DNA of 64,000 nucleotides from Xylona heveae TC161 (lineage: Eukaryota > Ascomycota > Xylonomycetes > Xylonales > Xylonaceae): positions 1,302,001-1,366,000 of the forward strand of contig NW_017264198.1 in the NCBI RefSeq assembly GCF_001619985.1. Reading direction: 5' to 3'. Shown piece by piece: positions 22,021 through 34,600 of the stretch. The notes under the pieces were generated by a model. The model was not told where the DNA came from and ran no database searches. It was given only the letters and a program-made list of their open reading frames with translations. A program made the position numbers and the translations under genes. The stretch's first letter is position 1. Each line of letters begins with the position of its first letter.

Positions 22021-25000
22021 TCAGAAAGGAAAAACCGTTGAAGAAAATGTAAAGATTAAAACACGACCTGAAAGAGATCCAATGACTATATTGAACGAAT
22101 GAACTTCTCCAGAACGATTATCAACTAATCGATATTCCGATGGAAGGAAAAGGACGTTTCGACCATTCCACGTGATCCAATCTTGATTAGCACTCAAACC
22201 GTAGCCTCGATAATGTAGTTTCAACGGCTGTGTTCCACTCGATGTGACGGGTGAAGCTGGCGAGAGATCTATTAAAACGGTGCCTCTATCCGTCGAAAAG
22301 GACAAACAATCCATATCAAATGATGTTTTGTAGATGTGACGAAATCCTATATTTTCCAGTATCTGGACACAGGTGCCATTGTTGAGATCCCAAAGCTTGG
22401 TAGGCCCTACATCTGAGGCAGTTAGAAGCCATTGACCATCGGCGGAAAATGCAAATAGACTGGTACGGGCTTTAAGTGTCTGAAGGCAGGATCCATTGCC
22501 AGAGTCCCAGATTTTGATAATGTCAAGGCCAGCAGGGCCAACACCGTCTAATAAAGTTGCAAATCGCTGACAATCGGGTGAGACAATGATTTGAGAAACT
22601 CCTTTGCCATGATGTCTCTCGAGACTTTGGATATATGCTCCACTATCGACTTCCCAGGTTTTGACAGTCTCATAACGCGATATAGATATAATCCGCCACC
22701 CATCCGGTGAGAAGGTAATTGACCTTACCTCTTCCTCGTGATCGTTAAATCTTTGGAGACAGGCTCCATCCTGAAGATCCCAAATCCGAATCGTTCCTTT
22801 ACTTGATCCAGATGCAACCTGGTGACCATGAGGTGAGAATGCAACCGAAGAAACCCAATCACCTTCATGGTAAAGTGTCAGGAGGCAGGTGCTCGTTTTA
22901 GAGTCCCAAAGCTTGATAGTTTGAGAACTAAAAGAGGCAACCTGCAGGCCGTTTGGTGAGATAAGAGCTCCATGTACTCTCTGGCCATGGTGGTCAAATG
23001 TCTGGAGGCACGGTCTGTGACTGCTAAGATCCCAGAGTTTGACAGTAGCAACTAATACAGTTGCAACCTGTTGACCATCTGGGGAGAACGCGCCGTCAAA
23101 AGCCAGGTTTTCGAGTTCAAGCTTCTTCAGGCAGATTCCACTGTTGAGGTTCCAGATCTTGACAATAACAGAGGGACTGCCTGACATGAATGCAACCTGC
23201 CGACCATCTGGCAAGAAGCCAACCAAATCAACTTGATTGTCATGTTGCATCTTCTGGAGACAGGCTCCATTGTAAAGATCCCACACCTTGACAGTATTAC
23301 CATGATCTGATGCAGTTGTTGCAATTTGCTGACCGTTTGGTGAGATGGAAATTGAATCTACTGGGCCATCATTTCGGAAACTTTGGAGACATGCTCCATT
23401 ATTACAATCCCAGACCTTGACAGTCCGCTCACAAGATGCACATACAACCTGCTTGCCATCTGGTGAAAAAGTAACCGAAAGAACTGCATTGTTGTGTTGC
23501 ATCTCCTGGAGACAGGTTCCATTGGAAAGATTCCAGACCTTGACAGTACCATCCTCTGCTGCAGATGCAATCCGCTCACCGTCTGGTGAGAAGGCAACTG
23601 AAGTGGCACCCTTATCATGGTGCAGTGTCTGGAGACATGCTCCATTATTACAATTCCAGACCTTGACAGTACAATCCTCTGATGCAGATGCAACCCGCTC
23701 ACCGTCTGGTGAGAAGGCAACTGAACTGGCATCCTTATCATGGTGAAGTGTCTGGAGACATGCTCCATTATTACAATTCCAGACCTTGACAGTACCATTT
23801 GCCGATGCAGATGCAACTCGCTCACCATCTGGCGAGAAGGCAACTGACAAAACGAAGTGGCCGCCGTGGTGAAAAGTCTGGAGACAGGCGCCCCAGTCAT
23901 CCTGCATAATCGGCTTAGAAATTATCCATTGTAGCTCTTCCCTCTCGAAAAGCTTTCGGATCAAGCTACAAGAAGGGCTGAACACTAGAGCCGACCCATA
24001 GACTTGAAGGGGAAAATTCTGGATCACATCTCTATGATCCAACGCAAACCGCCGCATATCCTGAACGAGGCGAAGAAGTTCTGACTCGGATAACGTTTGC
24101 TAAATTAGGTCAGTGTACTAGAATGAAATGGGTTGGGTGTTTTGGTATGGACTAACGGCAAGAAATTCAACAAGATTCAATATGGCAAGGATTCCTTCCG
24201 ATATGCTGCTGATTAGGCTCAGAGCCTCAAGCCAGTGGAGAAAGTGCTTCTTCAGGAACTGATGAGTCGCGCCGTCATCAGAGAGGCCAACTTCACCCTG
24301 TCTCTCTTCAATTTCACGAAGATGGTCAATCCAATAGACACAAGAATAGCGAACTGAAGCAAGGGGATCTGGGTCTGGAACTCTGACTTCCTCGATAGGA
24401 CAGCCAGGATAATCCAAATTATAAATGTTCCTCTTCAAGTCTGACAAGGCGTCCAATGACCGCGTCACCATGACGCGATGGCCTTGCGCAAGTCCCGAGG
24501 GAAAGATCTCAGGTAAAATCTCAGCTTTGAACTTTCCGAGGTAATCGTTTGCAGATTGATGAATAAAGTAGACAACATCTTGTCGAATGGTAAGCAGGCC
24601 GCAAGCTGCCACAATCTCTTCATGAATTGCCAGATCTGGTAGCTGGGCAAGCATGGCCAGCTCAGAGATGTGGAGGGGACGGTAAGCATTGAACGTGATC
24701 AAAAGAACTTGAGTACAGAGCGTAGCATCTCGAGAGTTCAGTAAGCGACGCATCATTGCTGAATAGAGGTGGTCCAGTCCTGGAGGAAGATTCTTCACTA
24801 GCTTCAAGAATTCGTCTTCGATTTCGTATGCTCTGCATCCTTCCATTTGTTTGAACACTAATGCTACCCAGAGGAAGGTACCATTAGACTTTTGCAGCAG
24901 TTCTTTGCTAATTCTTTCCAGGACGCCTGCCAGCTTGTTGTAACGAGACAGGTCTTTGCTCGCCGCGAAAGCCCTGCGGTGTTTTTGCTTGAAGTCATCC

Positions 25001-26804
25001 ATCTTATGTTCAATGTAAGCCTTGACAGCACCGGCAACTGACTCGGAATTGAGTTCAAGAGAGAGCGTTGTCCCCGCTTGGCTTTGGGCAAGCACCGATC
25101 CAATCTCAGAATCGTTTCGGCTTGAAATGAGCCACTTAATTTTATCATTGTTCCTCGACGTTTCATTGATAAACTGCAAGAGTTGCGGAAGCCCTGGCTC
25201 CTCGGTGAGGCATTCATCCAGTGCGTCAACGATCAAGAATGCTCGCTTCAAATTATCATCTTTGATCATGGAAAAAAAAACCTGTTTCAGGTTGTAAAAG
25301 GAGTTATGATCCTGAAAAAGCGTTGAGCCGAGATCATTGTACACCTTTTCCACGTGTCGCACAAGCGTCTTTTCTTGCCGTATAAGCATCCATATCAATC
25401 CTCTCATTACTGCAGTAGCTGTATTTAATTTATCGTTTGTTCCCTGGCACAAGAAGTATGACAGATTAGGCTGATCAGGGTGCGTTTCGAGCTGGGCTTC
25501 CAGGTGGCGTATGATGCCAACCAGAAGCATCGTCTTTCCTTTTCCCGCATCGCCTTTAATCCATAAACGCTGTTTCAGGTTGCTGTCCGGCCATTTCACG
25601 AATTCCTTGTAGTCCTCTGTGTCAAGGATCCATTGCCAAGCGTCAGCGACCAACTGATCTTTACGTTCTTCGAGGGACTGAATTTCCGCTCCCATGTCCG
25701 TTATGCACAGCTGCTGCATGACCTTACTCTGCTGCTCGGTAGCATGCATACAGGCCATCAATGCCAAGTACGAATTGGATTGCCGCCCGGTATAATCGCT
25801 GACGGCAGTCGTGACAGCCTTCTCGGCCACATTAACGCCATGAAGTTCTCCCTTCCAGTCGTCCAGCTGAGCCATACCTCTCAAGAATTGATGTAGCTTA
25901 TTCCGATTATACGCACAGATGCTCTTCACCATGTACCTGAGGAGCTCCTTGTAGAGGTGAAGGATGAGATCGGCCAAGGCAGAACGCAACATTGTAATGG
26001 GATTGTCATATGTGACCGTGTCTTCAAGAAGGAATTTTGAAAGGCTCGAGTACCATTTCATATTATAAATGACTTGGATGATCCCATCTCTATTCGCCTT
26101 CGTCTCCTCGATGGGGTTCAGAAAGAACTAGAGCATGATGAGTGCTGACCCTTGTTGTGTCTTGATCGAAAACTTGCCTGTAGCGCAACGCAGACACCCG
26201 CCCACGCCAGAGCCGCGACCGTAACTGAGTCTAGAGCTGTGCCAATTGCACTCTTGGCAGACAGAACGATACGTATCGCGTTGCCAACCTTCCTTTCGAC
26301 GCCGGCGGCCTTCTCCAAACCTTTTATTTCAGCGTCCAGAAGGCATTTCATCTGCACTCGCCTCTCCGATTGGTTGTCCTGCGCAATGACATTTCCCTCA
26401 GCTTCCTGTGAGGTGGTAAGCTTGCGAGACAGGATCGATTCGTAGTCGTTGAGCAATTCTGAATCCTCCGCCTTGAGCGCATCATAGGCTAAGTCCCAAA
26501 GTGCCTCGGGATCAAGGGCCGGAGTGGGCTTCTGTAGAGTCGCAGACTTTGGAGTAGGTGATTTTTTGACACCAGATCGGACGGCAGATGCTGGTCCCTG
26601 GACAGAACTCCCTAACGCTTCTGAAGACTGTGGTTCTGAGGTGTTACGGTTCGTCGTAGACACTACAATCTGGGAAGCATGGATAACGGGCGGAGAACTG
26701 GCTTTACCTATCGCACCATTCTGAACCTCTCTGGTATTCTTCTTTGCCAAGCGTTGACGATAATGCTCGATTTTTTCCTTCACGGACAACTTAGTCTTAT
26801 CCAT
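22021..26804 (-). CDS. NACHT-WD40 (NWD) STAND receptor, NLR-like
   Basis: Predicted 1,558-residue protein. Exons are 26804-26178, 26127-24157 and 24099-22021. Intron 1 (50 nt) is GC-AG; intron 2 (57 nt) is GT-AG. The start is the first ATG (MDKTKLSVKEKIEHYRQRLA). Residues 1-130 are a basic, Ser/Pro-rich lead; about 135-380 resemble the fungal NACHT_N region (LDPEALWDLAYDALK, FFLNPIEETKANRDGI). The NACHT P-loop is GDAGKGKT (401-408) and Walker B is LIVDALDEC (507-515). From about residue 936 there are 12-13 WD40 units; units 1-3 are nearly identical at 41-42 residues. In Podospora, NWD genes of the het-d/e/r family control heterokaryon incompatibility. Here a self/non-self sensor role is inferred; no N-terminal effector fold is recognised. 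The frame is open throughout. Confidence 0.9.
23390..23900 (-). repeat. Near-identical 123-bp WD40-coding tandem repeats
   Basis: Within the last exon of the NWD gene, adjoining units share long identical DNA stretches at an exact 123-bp offset (for example the GGAGACATGCTCCATTATTA segment at 23631 and again at 23754). Units further from the NACHT side diverge. This fits high internal conservation kept by unequal exchange or gene conversion, as described for fungal NWD genes. Confidence 0.85.
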
Positions 26805-27734
26805 TTTGTGCACAGTATTTTGCGTAGATCTGATGACATAGGTTACAGCGAACAACAACCATTCAGCTTGATAATTGGCGGTTGATGACACGCTGAAAGA
26901 GCTGGAACCAATCAGAGAGCGCCCATACAGCTGCGGAATCTTTGACAAGGCTGCAAGCTAAGTATGTGCCAGCCGTAAAAGTGACAGTCATCCAAGTCAG
27001 TTTTGCCCTAATGTAGATGCTGATGTATATCCATGATCAAACCTTTGTCCTGACACATTTGGTCAACTTGCCAGACCAATGTCTGCCAAGTACTCGTTGC
27101 TGCACTCCATGGCAGTCGTCTCTAGAAAGCTCGGGCTTAGGTTACGGATTGCGAATAATCCGTGATAAAATTATACCATCGGCGGGGTCGCTATCCATTT
27201 CAGCTGTTTAATCCCTGTCGAGGCCCCCGCAAGTCAACTAGCATTGAATGACCACGTGGGAAGTCTGAATTGCCGATGCTTTTGACCATTTGCATCAAGG
27301 CAGTGATTGTGTTTGCTTAGATGAATTGACATTGCTTTAGTGAAGTTTAACTGAAACTATTTATTAAGCTTATCTCTAGTTTCCGAAAGTCATATCACGT
27401 GATCGTGATGATCTGGGGAGAAGAGGTCCCCGTTCATAGTTCAACACCACGGAGCAGGAACACAAATATGAATTAGCTGCCATATTATTATTCGACGTGC
27501 AGCCATATAATGGACTTTAATCTACCATATATCGACATTATTGACTCGCGGCCATTTTTCCCGTTTGAGCAACACCCAATCAATTAGTTAACTTACTCCT
27601 TTCGTCCACTTGCAGGCAGGCAGCAGCCCCCACCCCCAGACGGAACGACATCTCCAATTCCAATCGCAGGGTATATCGTGGCACCCGCTAATATATTATG
27701 ACATGCCCTTTTTCTTTTCTCTTCGCTGAACCCT
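26805..27734. promoter_or_regulatory. Divergent promoter region of the NWD and nuclease-like genes
   Basis: 930 bp separate the two start codons. The sequence is AT-rich in its right half (27340-27560) and contains both promoters. I see no conserved motif pair or further gene; a minus-strand open frame continues upstream of the NWD start but lacks an ATG. Confidence 0.55.
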
Positions 27735-29304
27735 ATGTATCCAAATTCATCGCGCGGGAAAAAACGACGACGCTCCCACCGAGGAGACGATTGTTTATTA
27801 AATCCTCGAAACGCTCAATCTCGTCTTCCGCCCGCCAAGAGGCTGAAGTCTAGCCCCAAGGAAGACCACGGCTCAGCTCGTTCAGAATACTGGGATAGTC
27901 TTTCCAAGGTATATCTTACGGGGAATTCGTTGAAAGAACATGATAGACGGCTATCTAAGGCTGCGTCGTCGCCTTCTTTCAGCCGTTCACTGCATGAACG
28001 AAGCCTGCCACCTGTAGGTATCGAAGAGATAGAAAGCTTGCAACGATTTGCGCGACGCGGAGGACCTGATATTTCTGACCTTAGAGGGGTGCGTATCGCT
28101 TCATGTTCATACGTTTCACCATATCTAACATATTAACTAGTATTGGCCGGGCATGACGTCCAGAGGGAGGTCAAGGTCGAGAGGTCGATCGAGGTCCGCC
28201 GGTAGAGGGGCCAATGCGGCACATTGGCTGCGTGGTATCTCGTCGGATCCTTCAAAGCCAATTACAACAGAGAAAAGGTCCTCTGCATATGACGCTAATT
28301 TTGAGCAATGTCTCATCGATAGCGGTATTTTCCCGGATGGATACCGTGACCCAGCGGGCCGCCGCAACCCGAAGCCAGAGAACTGGGATGCTATCAAACA
28401 TCGTTTGGGAAAAAGAAGACTATCGCTCTCTCCTTCTCGATTCTCTGATGAAGGATTTGAGAATTTTGTTGAAAGGCATAGAGAAGCTCGAAGTGAGACA
28501 AAGCTGATGAATTCATGTTTCCCAATCATTCGAGGAGATTCTTCTATCCCCTGTGAAGAGGATAAGCTCTTTGGAAACCTGAGGCCTTTATCCCGCGAGC
28601 TGGTCACTGCCAAGCCAGACTTCTACGATGGTGCGCGCGCAGAACAACTCAACAAACAAGTTCGAAATGAGCTGAGTCATTATATTATCCCGTCACGACA
28701 GCTTCACATTCCGATACTACCAAATTTCTTTTGCGAAGGCAAGGGACCAGATGGGCTGATGACAGTTGCTACACGGCAAGCTCTATATGATGGCGCTTTG
28801 GGTGCTAGAGCAATGCTTCACTTACAGTCATTTGACACGGACCTGGGGTACGATGGAAACGCTTACACATTGGTCTCAATTTATTATACTGGCACGTTGA
28901 CGTTATACACAGTTCATCCAGGCCTATCCGAGGCTCCTGGAAGGAAGACTAACTATTACATGAACCAGATTGGAGGCTGGTACCTGCCTGGATCGATTGA
29001 CCAATTCCGTCAAGGTGTCGGCGCTTTCAGGAATGCCAGAAACTTCGCAAAGGAACAACGGGACCTGTTCATAAACGCTGCAAACGAGAAAGAGAAACTT
29101 GGACGTCCACGAGAAGCATCAAGTGAAACTAAAACAACGCCTTCAAATTCAACAGATGCTGTATGTAATCACGATTCTGCAACGTCTGCTGATGAGCTTG
29201 CTACACCCGACCACCGTCCTAAGAGGACATTATCTGGGGCCGGGCGTGGAAGAGGGCCCAGGTCGAAGTCTGCTCGTAGACACGAAACTGGGTATTTGAA
29301 CTAG
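27735..29304 (+). CDS. Fungal multi-copy family protein with PD-(D/E)XK nuclease-like core
   Basis: Predicted 505-residue protein in two exons (27735-28088 and 28141-29304) with a 52-nt GT-AG intron. The N-terminus is strongly basic (GKKRRRSHRGD), suggesting nuclear entry, and residues about 124-140 form an Arg/Ser repeat (SRGRSRSRGRSRSAGRG). The conserved core is at about 270-430: KPDFYDGA (Asp278), then about 40 residues later LPNFFCEGKGPDG (Glu317, Lys319), then RQALYDGALGAR. That spacing and the D...ExK pattern match a PD-(D/E)XK-like endonuclease fold, and the motif recurs in an abundant uncharacterised fungal family. The C-terminal ~85 residues are low-complexity and basic. Nuclease activity is an inference. 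It lies divergent from the NWD receptor gene; there is no sign of a break. Confidence 0.8.
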
Positions 29305-30046
29305 CCATAATCCCATGCAATCACTGGCACATGAGCGTTGTGACCTCTGGATGGTTTCTCGCCCAGCCTGCCGCTGCGCATCATGATCATTCCCACTGTT
29401 TCTATACCCTCTATGTATTCACTTGGTATCATTTTTTCTCTAGACAGCATCATTCAGCGCGTCATCCGACAATATTTCATATCTATATATGTCATTACCG
29501 TAATATGAGAGCGAGTGCGTATTTCGTTCTGGTGTAGACATTTCCATTCATATATCACCATAATATAACCTCTGTGAGCGAATATCATTTCAAAGCCAAG
29601 TTTTGATCTGCTCCCGAATAGAGCAACGCCCAGATCAATAATTTCGACGTATTTCCTTGTGCGGCAGTTCCATAGTAGCCTTGATCTAAAATACAAAGAA
29701 CTTTTACTTCTTTAATTCATTTATATATTGAGCCCTCCCAAAATCCAATACATGACCATGCCAATCCTCTGCCACCGCTAACTAAACCCTAACCCATTCC
29801 TTAGATCGACGTAGGATCTGTAGGATCTTATCATAACATATCTTATCACCGTCAATCAATCAATCTCATCTCCCATCGAACCTCCAACACCAAAACCAAA
29901 ACCATCGTCATACTTTCACATCCCAGATTCAAAATTATTTCTCCTATACCAGTAACTCCTATCACGCCCACGACCACTCCCTTACCCACCCCACCCTTCG
30001 CATCCGGCTTATCGCAGAACACCACCCGCATCTCTTTCTTCACGTC
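29305..30046. other. Intergenic region upstream of zim17
   Basis: 742 bp of AT-rich sequence containing the 3' flank of the nuclease-like gene and the zim17 promoter. It includes the palindrome-like GTAGGATCTGTAGGATCT near 29812. No gene is supported. Confidence 0.55.
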
Positions 30047-30942
30047 ATGCAATCTACTCGCCACTCCATCGCCCTGCTGGCACGGGGATCCAGCTCTCCC
30101 TTACGCACCACCTGCACTGCCGCCGCAAGAAACGGCACAACTCCGCGTCATTTCCAATCTTCTCGATCCTTCTCGCTTGCCAACCAGACTCGGGATCTGC
30201 GGCGACACAACATCCCCGCTCTCTCTTCCGTCGCCTCTCCGTCGTCGTCGTTTTCGCGATCGCTGTCGACGACATGCGCTCGATGGACTGCCAGCGATGC
30301 GCCCTCATCCGGTACATCTGCGCCCGCAGTGAATAGCCAGCAACAACAACAACAACAGAGCGAACAAGCGCAGCAGGAGCAGGAGAAGCAGCAACAGCCC
30401 GCGTACGAATTGACGTTTACGTGCAAGCCCTGCTCGCATCGGTCTGCGCACCGCGTGTCGAAGCAGGGATATCATAAGGGCACAGTCCTGATTACGTGCC
30501 CGAGTTGTAAGAATCGGCATGTTATCAGTGATCATTTGAAGGTAGGTTATATTCCTATACTACTTCCCCCCCTCCTTTTCCCTTTTTCTTTTTTTCCTAC
30601 ATGAGTGTTTTGCTCTGTATCTCTTGTCTCCTCCTGCGATTCTATTCCCAGCTTCAACCCCCTCCCCCCCTTTTTATGTTTGTGTTCCATGTGCACATCC
30701 ATACTCCTCCTCCGCAACCCATTTTTTGCTACTTTGTCATCAATTGAAGGACCGCGGAGACAAACCAGGAATCGAGAAGCTAATCCGTCATGTCAACTCA
30801 CTAGATCTTCTCCGACAAACCAATGACCATCGAAGACCTGATGCGGGAAAAAGGCCAGCTCGTGAAAAAGGGGTCTCTCGGAACAGACGGCGACGTGGAG
30901 TTCTGGGATGATGGCACGTCGACTGAGCGCCAGACTCAGTAA
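30047..30942 (+). CDS. zim17: Zim17/Tim15/Hep1-type DNL zinc-finger mitochondrial Hsp70 escort protein
   Basis: Predicted 210-residue mitochondrial protein. Exons are 30047-30541 and 30805-30942, joined by a 263-nt intron. The first ~80 residues are Arg/Ser/Ala-rich without acidic residues, a typical mitochondrial presequence. A poly-Gln linker (QQQQQQQ) sits at about 98-104. The zinc finger follows: TCKPC, then about 30 residues later [15 protein letters not shown], joined by splicing to [18 protein letters not shown]. The family name DNL corresponds here to DHL. Known members keep matrix Hsp70 (Ssc1) soluble and so support import and Fe-S biogenesis. The acceptor choice rests on restoring the conserved IFSDK segment. 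Confidence 0.92.
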
Positions 30943-31681
30943 TTTTTGTCGTTATTTACCTCAGCAGCCTCCTTTTTCAATTCCGACCCACGCCTGTTTG
31001 TTCTTGTCGTCTGATGAGCGTGCCTCTCTTCTTAATTTGTCGGTCCAATGCAAAGAATTGCAAAAATGCGATTGCGATACAGGATGGCAGGACAGCGAAA
31101 ACATGTACGTGCGGGCGAACAAGAAAGGGAATGGCGGATAAAAGTGTAATATGTACGACATGTAAGATATAGCGAGGCGGGAGCGCGCACAAGTCGGTAC
31201 TGCTCACTGTTGCCGATTCGAATGATTCGAGTCGAAAAAAAAGGGAGATATGTATACTAGATAAATGTAGATAGAGAGATGTATTATATGGACTCTCCTC
31301 TTTTCCTTGGGATTTCTTGGGAGTTTGGCAATACAAACAAGAGTACTTTCATACACTCATGATGCTTTTTCATGCGTTAAGACTCAAGGATCAAGGGACT
31401 CGACATGTATGGATCTCAAAGTATGGTAAATTATTCAAATATATCAAGTAAAAATATACACTGGATACTAATATTGCATACGATGACAGTTAAAAACTTT
31501 TTTGTAAGACCCATCCTGCGCCAAGAAACTGAGAAACTGAGAAAATCATCAAAATACAAAAAAAAAGAAAATAGAAGAAGAAAAAGAAAAAAACCGTTCT
31601 TGATTTAAGAGGAGATAGTTCCCGAGACAACAAATGAAACTCCAGCAAACATGCATATGCGAAAGAAAGTGCCACATTCAA
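30943..31681. other. Convergent 3' flank between zim17 and UTP20
   Basis: 739 bp, AT-rich with A-rich runs near 31555-31595, separating two convergent stop codons. Expected to hold both 3' UTRs. No gene is supported. Confidence 0.6.
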
Positions 31682-34600
31682 TTACCATCCCCGCCGACGA
31701 CCTCTCTGCTCTGCTCCTCTTTCCTTCTGCTTGACCTTCTTTCTCTCGAACTTCCTTCTCTTATCCTTTCCGACCTTCTCCGGCTCCATGACCGCCTCAA
31801 TGCGGCGCTTAATCCTGCGTCCTTCTCTGCGCTGCTTGACCGCGTCACGCACGACACTCAGCTCTGCGACGAACTGGGAGGTCCCGAGCCGCTTCTGCAA
31901 CAGACTCATGATTTCCTGCGCGGTCGAGGTGATAGATTTATACGCCTCGTTGAAGTCAGGGTCTGTCGAATGGGGCGCGGGGATCGACGGGTCGGTCAGG
32001 TGGTGCAGCGGGGTCAAGATGGTTCGCAGACACGGCGTGAGCGCTTCGGTGGGCAAGTTGTTGCAGAGCGCGGCGATGAGCTGGATGCTTGCGGTCTTGG
32101 GAACGAGCGAGGGGGCGCGCGTGGTTAGTGTTTCGCGGCGGAGGATGGCGGAGAGGCGCTCGAAGAGGAATTGCAGTGCGAGCTTTGTCTGGGGTGTTGG
32201 AGAACGAGGCTGGGCGTCCGTTTCTTCTTCAATTGCGTCTTCGGCATCGACATCAGCTTCGTCTTCGCCTTCCAAAAGTTCCTCGTCTTCTGCGGCTGCT
32301 TCGGGCGAGATGTCCTGACCAGACTTCCAGACGAGATTGTTGGCGCCAAAGCAGCGGCTGAGGAAGACGAGGTTCTTGACGGCTTGCATGGCGAGTTCTT
32401 GGCTGACGCCGGGGAATTTGAGCGTGCCGACGCTAGAGCGGGTCAATTGGACCATGTCCTCGTCTGTGAGTTGTAGACCGCCAGAGCCAGCTAGGGGAAC
32501 GTGCTGCAGACCACGCTCGGCGTTGGTGCGTGCAAAGTCGGCAAAGTAGAGTCCAACCAGCTTGGCCGCTGACAATTTGATCCAGGCGTGTGGGAAGGAG
32601 AGGCAGGCGCGGACGGCTCCCCAGACGGGGCCGGCTTTGGCGCTGAATGCGCGTTGCGGGAAAAGCTGGCAGACCTTGGAGAAGGCCTGAAGGGAAAAGT
32701 AGATGAGTTCCCAGTTGAAATCCTCGGTTTGGGAGTGGTTGTTGGCTTCGAGAATCTCATAAATGCGAGCCTGGAGCAGAGACACTTCGTTTTCGCCCTT
32801 GGTGCCGTTGACTTCGAGGTAAAGAGAGTAGCATTGCAACGCAACTCGGTTGAGTAGTGCTTGATCGCTCTGCTTCAGCCATGTTCGGAGGAGGTTCAGG
32901 AAGAGTTGTGTCTTTTCGTTGTCGGCTCGTTCAAAGATTTCTTTGAGAACCACGGCGGCCATCTCGCGGCAAGAAGCGGAAGTGTCATTGATTAACATCA
33001 TCACAAGAGGAACGAAAAACGTGCCGAGGATTTCTTGGATGAGGGAATCGCCGACCTTGGAGACCAGCAGGTGAACCGTTTCCAAGACGGACTGTCTTCC
33101 TTCCTCGTATTTGTAGTCCAAGTTCTTGACCAGAAAGGCCAGCTGCTTGCTCAAACGATCCTTGGCTTGAGGGTATTCCATGATGAACTGAAAGTACACT
33201 CCTCGTGAGAGATCGCGCGACACTCGTGTTTGGTTGGTGACCAGAATGGCAGCAATGGTGTCAACCACATCGTAGACCTCAGGAATGATAATCTTTCGCG
33301 CCATGACTGACTTGAGGAAGTTGAAAGTCACACCCTGCCGGTCTGGCTCATCCAAGTCAGGCTTGACTCGGCCAAGAAGATAGGCAATATCAATGTCTCT
33401 GAACTTGATACTCCGTCGCTCGCGAAGGATTGCAGAAATCAACTTCAGCGCGGCCTGAGCGATTTCCGTATTGGTCGACGGGCTGGCCTTGATGATCTTG
33501 ACAGCCTCAGAGATATATACAGGCGCGTTTCGGTCGATTTCCGCCAGCGGGACCTTAATAATTGTAGTCAAGAGTCGAATGGCAGCCATTTGTACTTCTT
33601 CTTGCGCTTGGAGCATGGAGTCGCCAATGATGGGTATGAAACCAGCCAAATTTGATGGCGTTTGCAACGTGTTGTGCTTGTGCAGCACTGATCGCAAAAC
33701 TTCCATGGCGAATCGCGCAAGTTTGTACGCATACGAAGTGGTGCTGCCGCGATTCTGTGACTTACTTGCCATCCTCAGGTTGACAAGATATCGCCTGGCC
33801 TGCTCACTGACCTGGGGCTCGTTGTTCGAGCTAGGGTTCGCAGCTTTGTGTGCTTCTTGGATCACTTCCCAGCCGAAAACCAAAATTTCTCGACTTCTAA
33901 CATCCTCATTGCGCATAATGCCAACACCGATTCTTCGCAGCAATTCGTCAACCTTCTTCACCATATTGAGGTTCAACTTTTCCCGCAGTAATTGTTGAAT
34001 TGGTCGTATCAGGAGAGGAAGATGCGTAACCTTTGTAGTCTTTGCGACCAGTTCCATCGAATCGAAACTCTTGCTGCTCTTGACCTCCTTCATCTTGCTG
34101 ATATATTCTTCTGCATCCTTTTCTTGCCCAGTGACGCCAAAGATGTCATCCAGGATGACGGCAACGATTTCTGAAAGACAATAGTCAAGATCTCCCGGCT
34201 TATAGATTGGCGCAGTGGCTACCAGGATCGAGTGTACCGTAAAGGACATCACATGAAGCTGGTATCCAAATTTGAGCGCACCCCTGAGTTCTTGCAGAAT
34301 GAAGCCAAAACATGACGGTCCAATAAGCGTAGAGATCTCAGCGAGAGTCTTTCGTGTCATGTCCCGTGACTCCTGTGCTTTGCTGCGGAGAATGTTGCAA
34401 ACATCCGTCAGGACAGGAGGCAACTTTTCTGAAAGCTGTTCTTTTGGAAGAATTTTGATAAGCTTAACAATGGATACGGCCACCGGTACACGGAGGCTGA
34501 CGGTAGACTCGTCCTTGTTGTGAAGGTATCCAGTGAGAGGAGGCAGCAGGTTGTTATTCAAATCGGCAGCCAGCTTCTCTCTACTTGGCAGAGAAACAGC

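Noticed and set aside
26805-26948. Extended N-terminus of the NWD receptor
   Set aside because: The upstream in-frame stretch has no ATG; the first ATG at 26804 gives a typical start.
31731-32318. 195-codon plus-strand frame over the UTP20 3' end
   Set aside because: Ser-rich shadow of the Utp20 acidic and basic tail on the other strand; no start context or homology.
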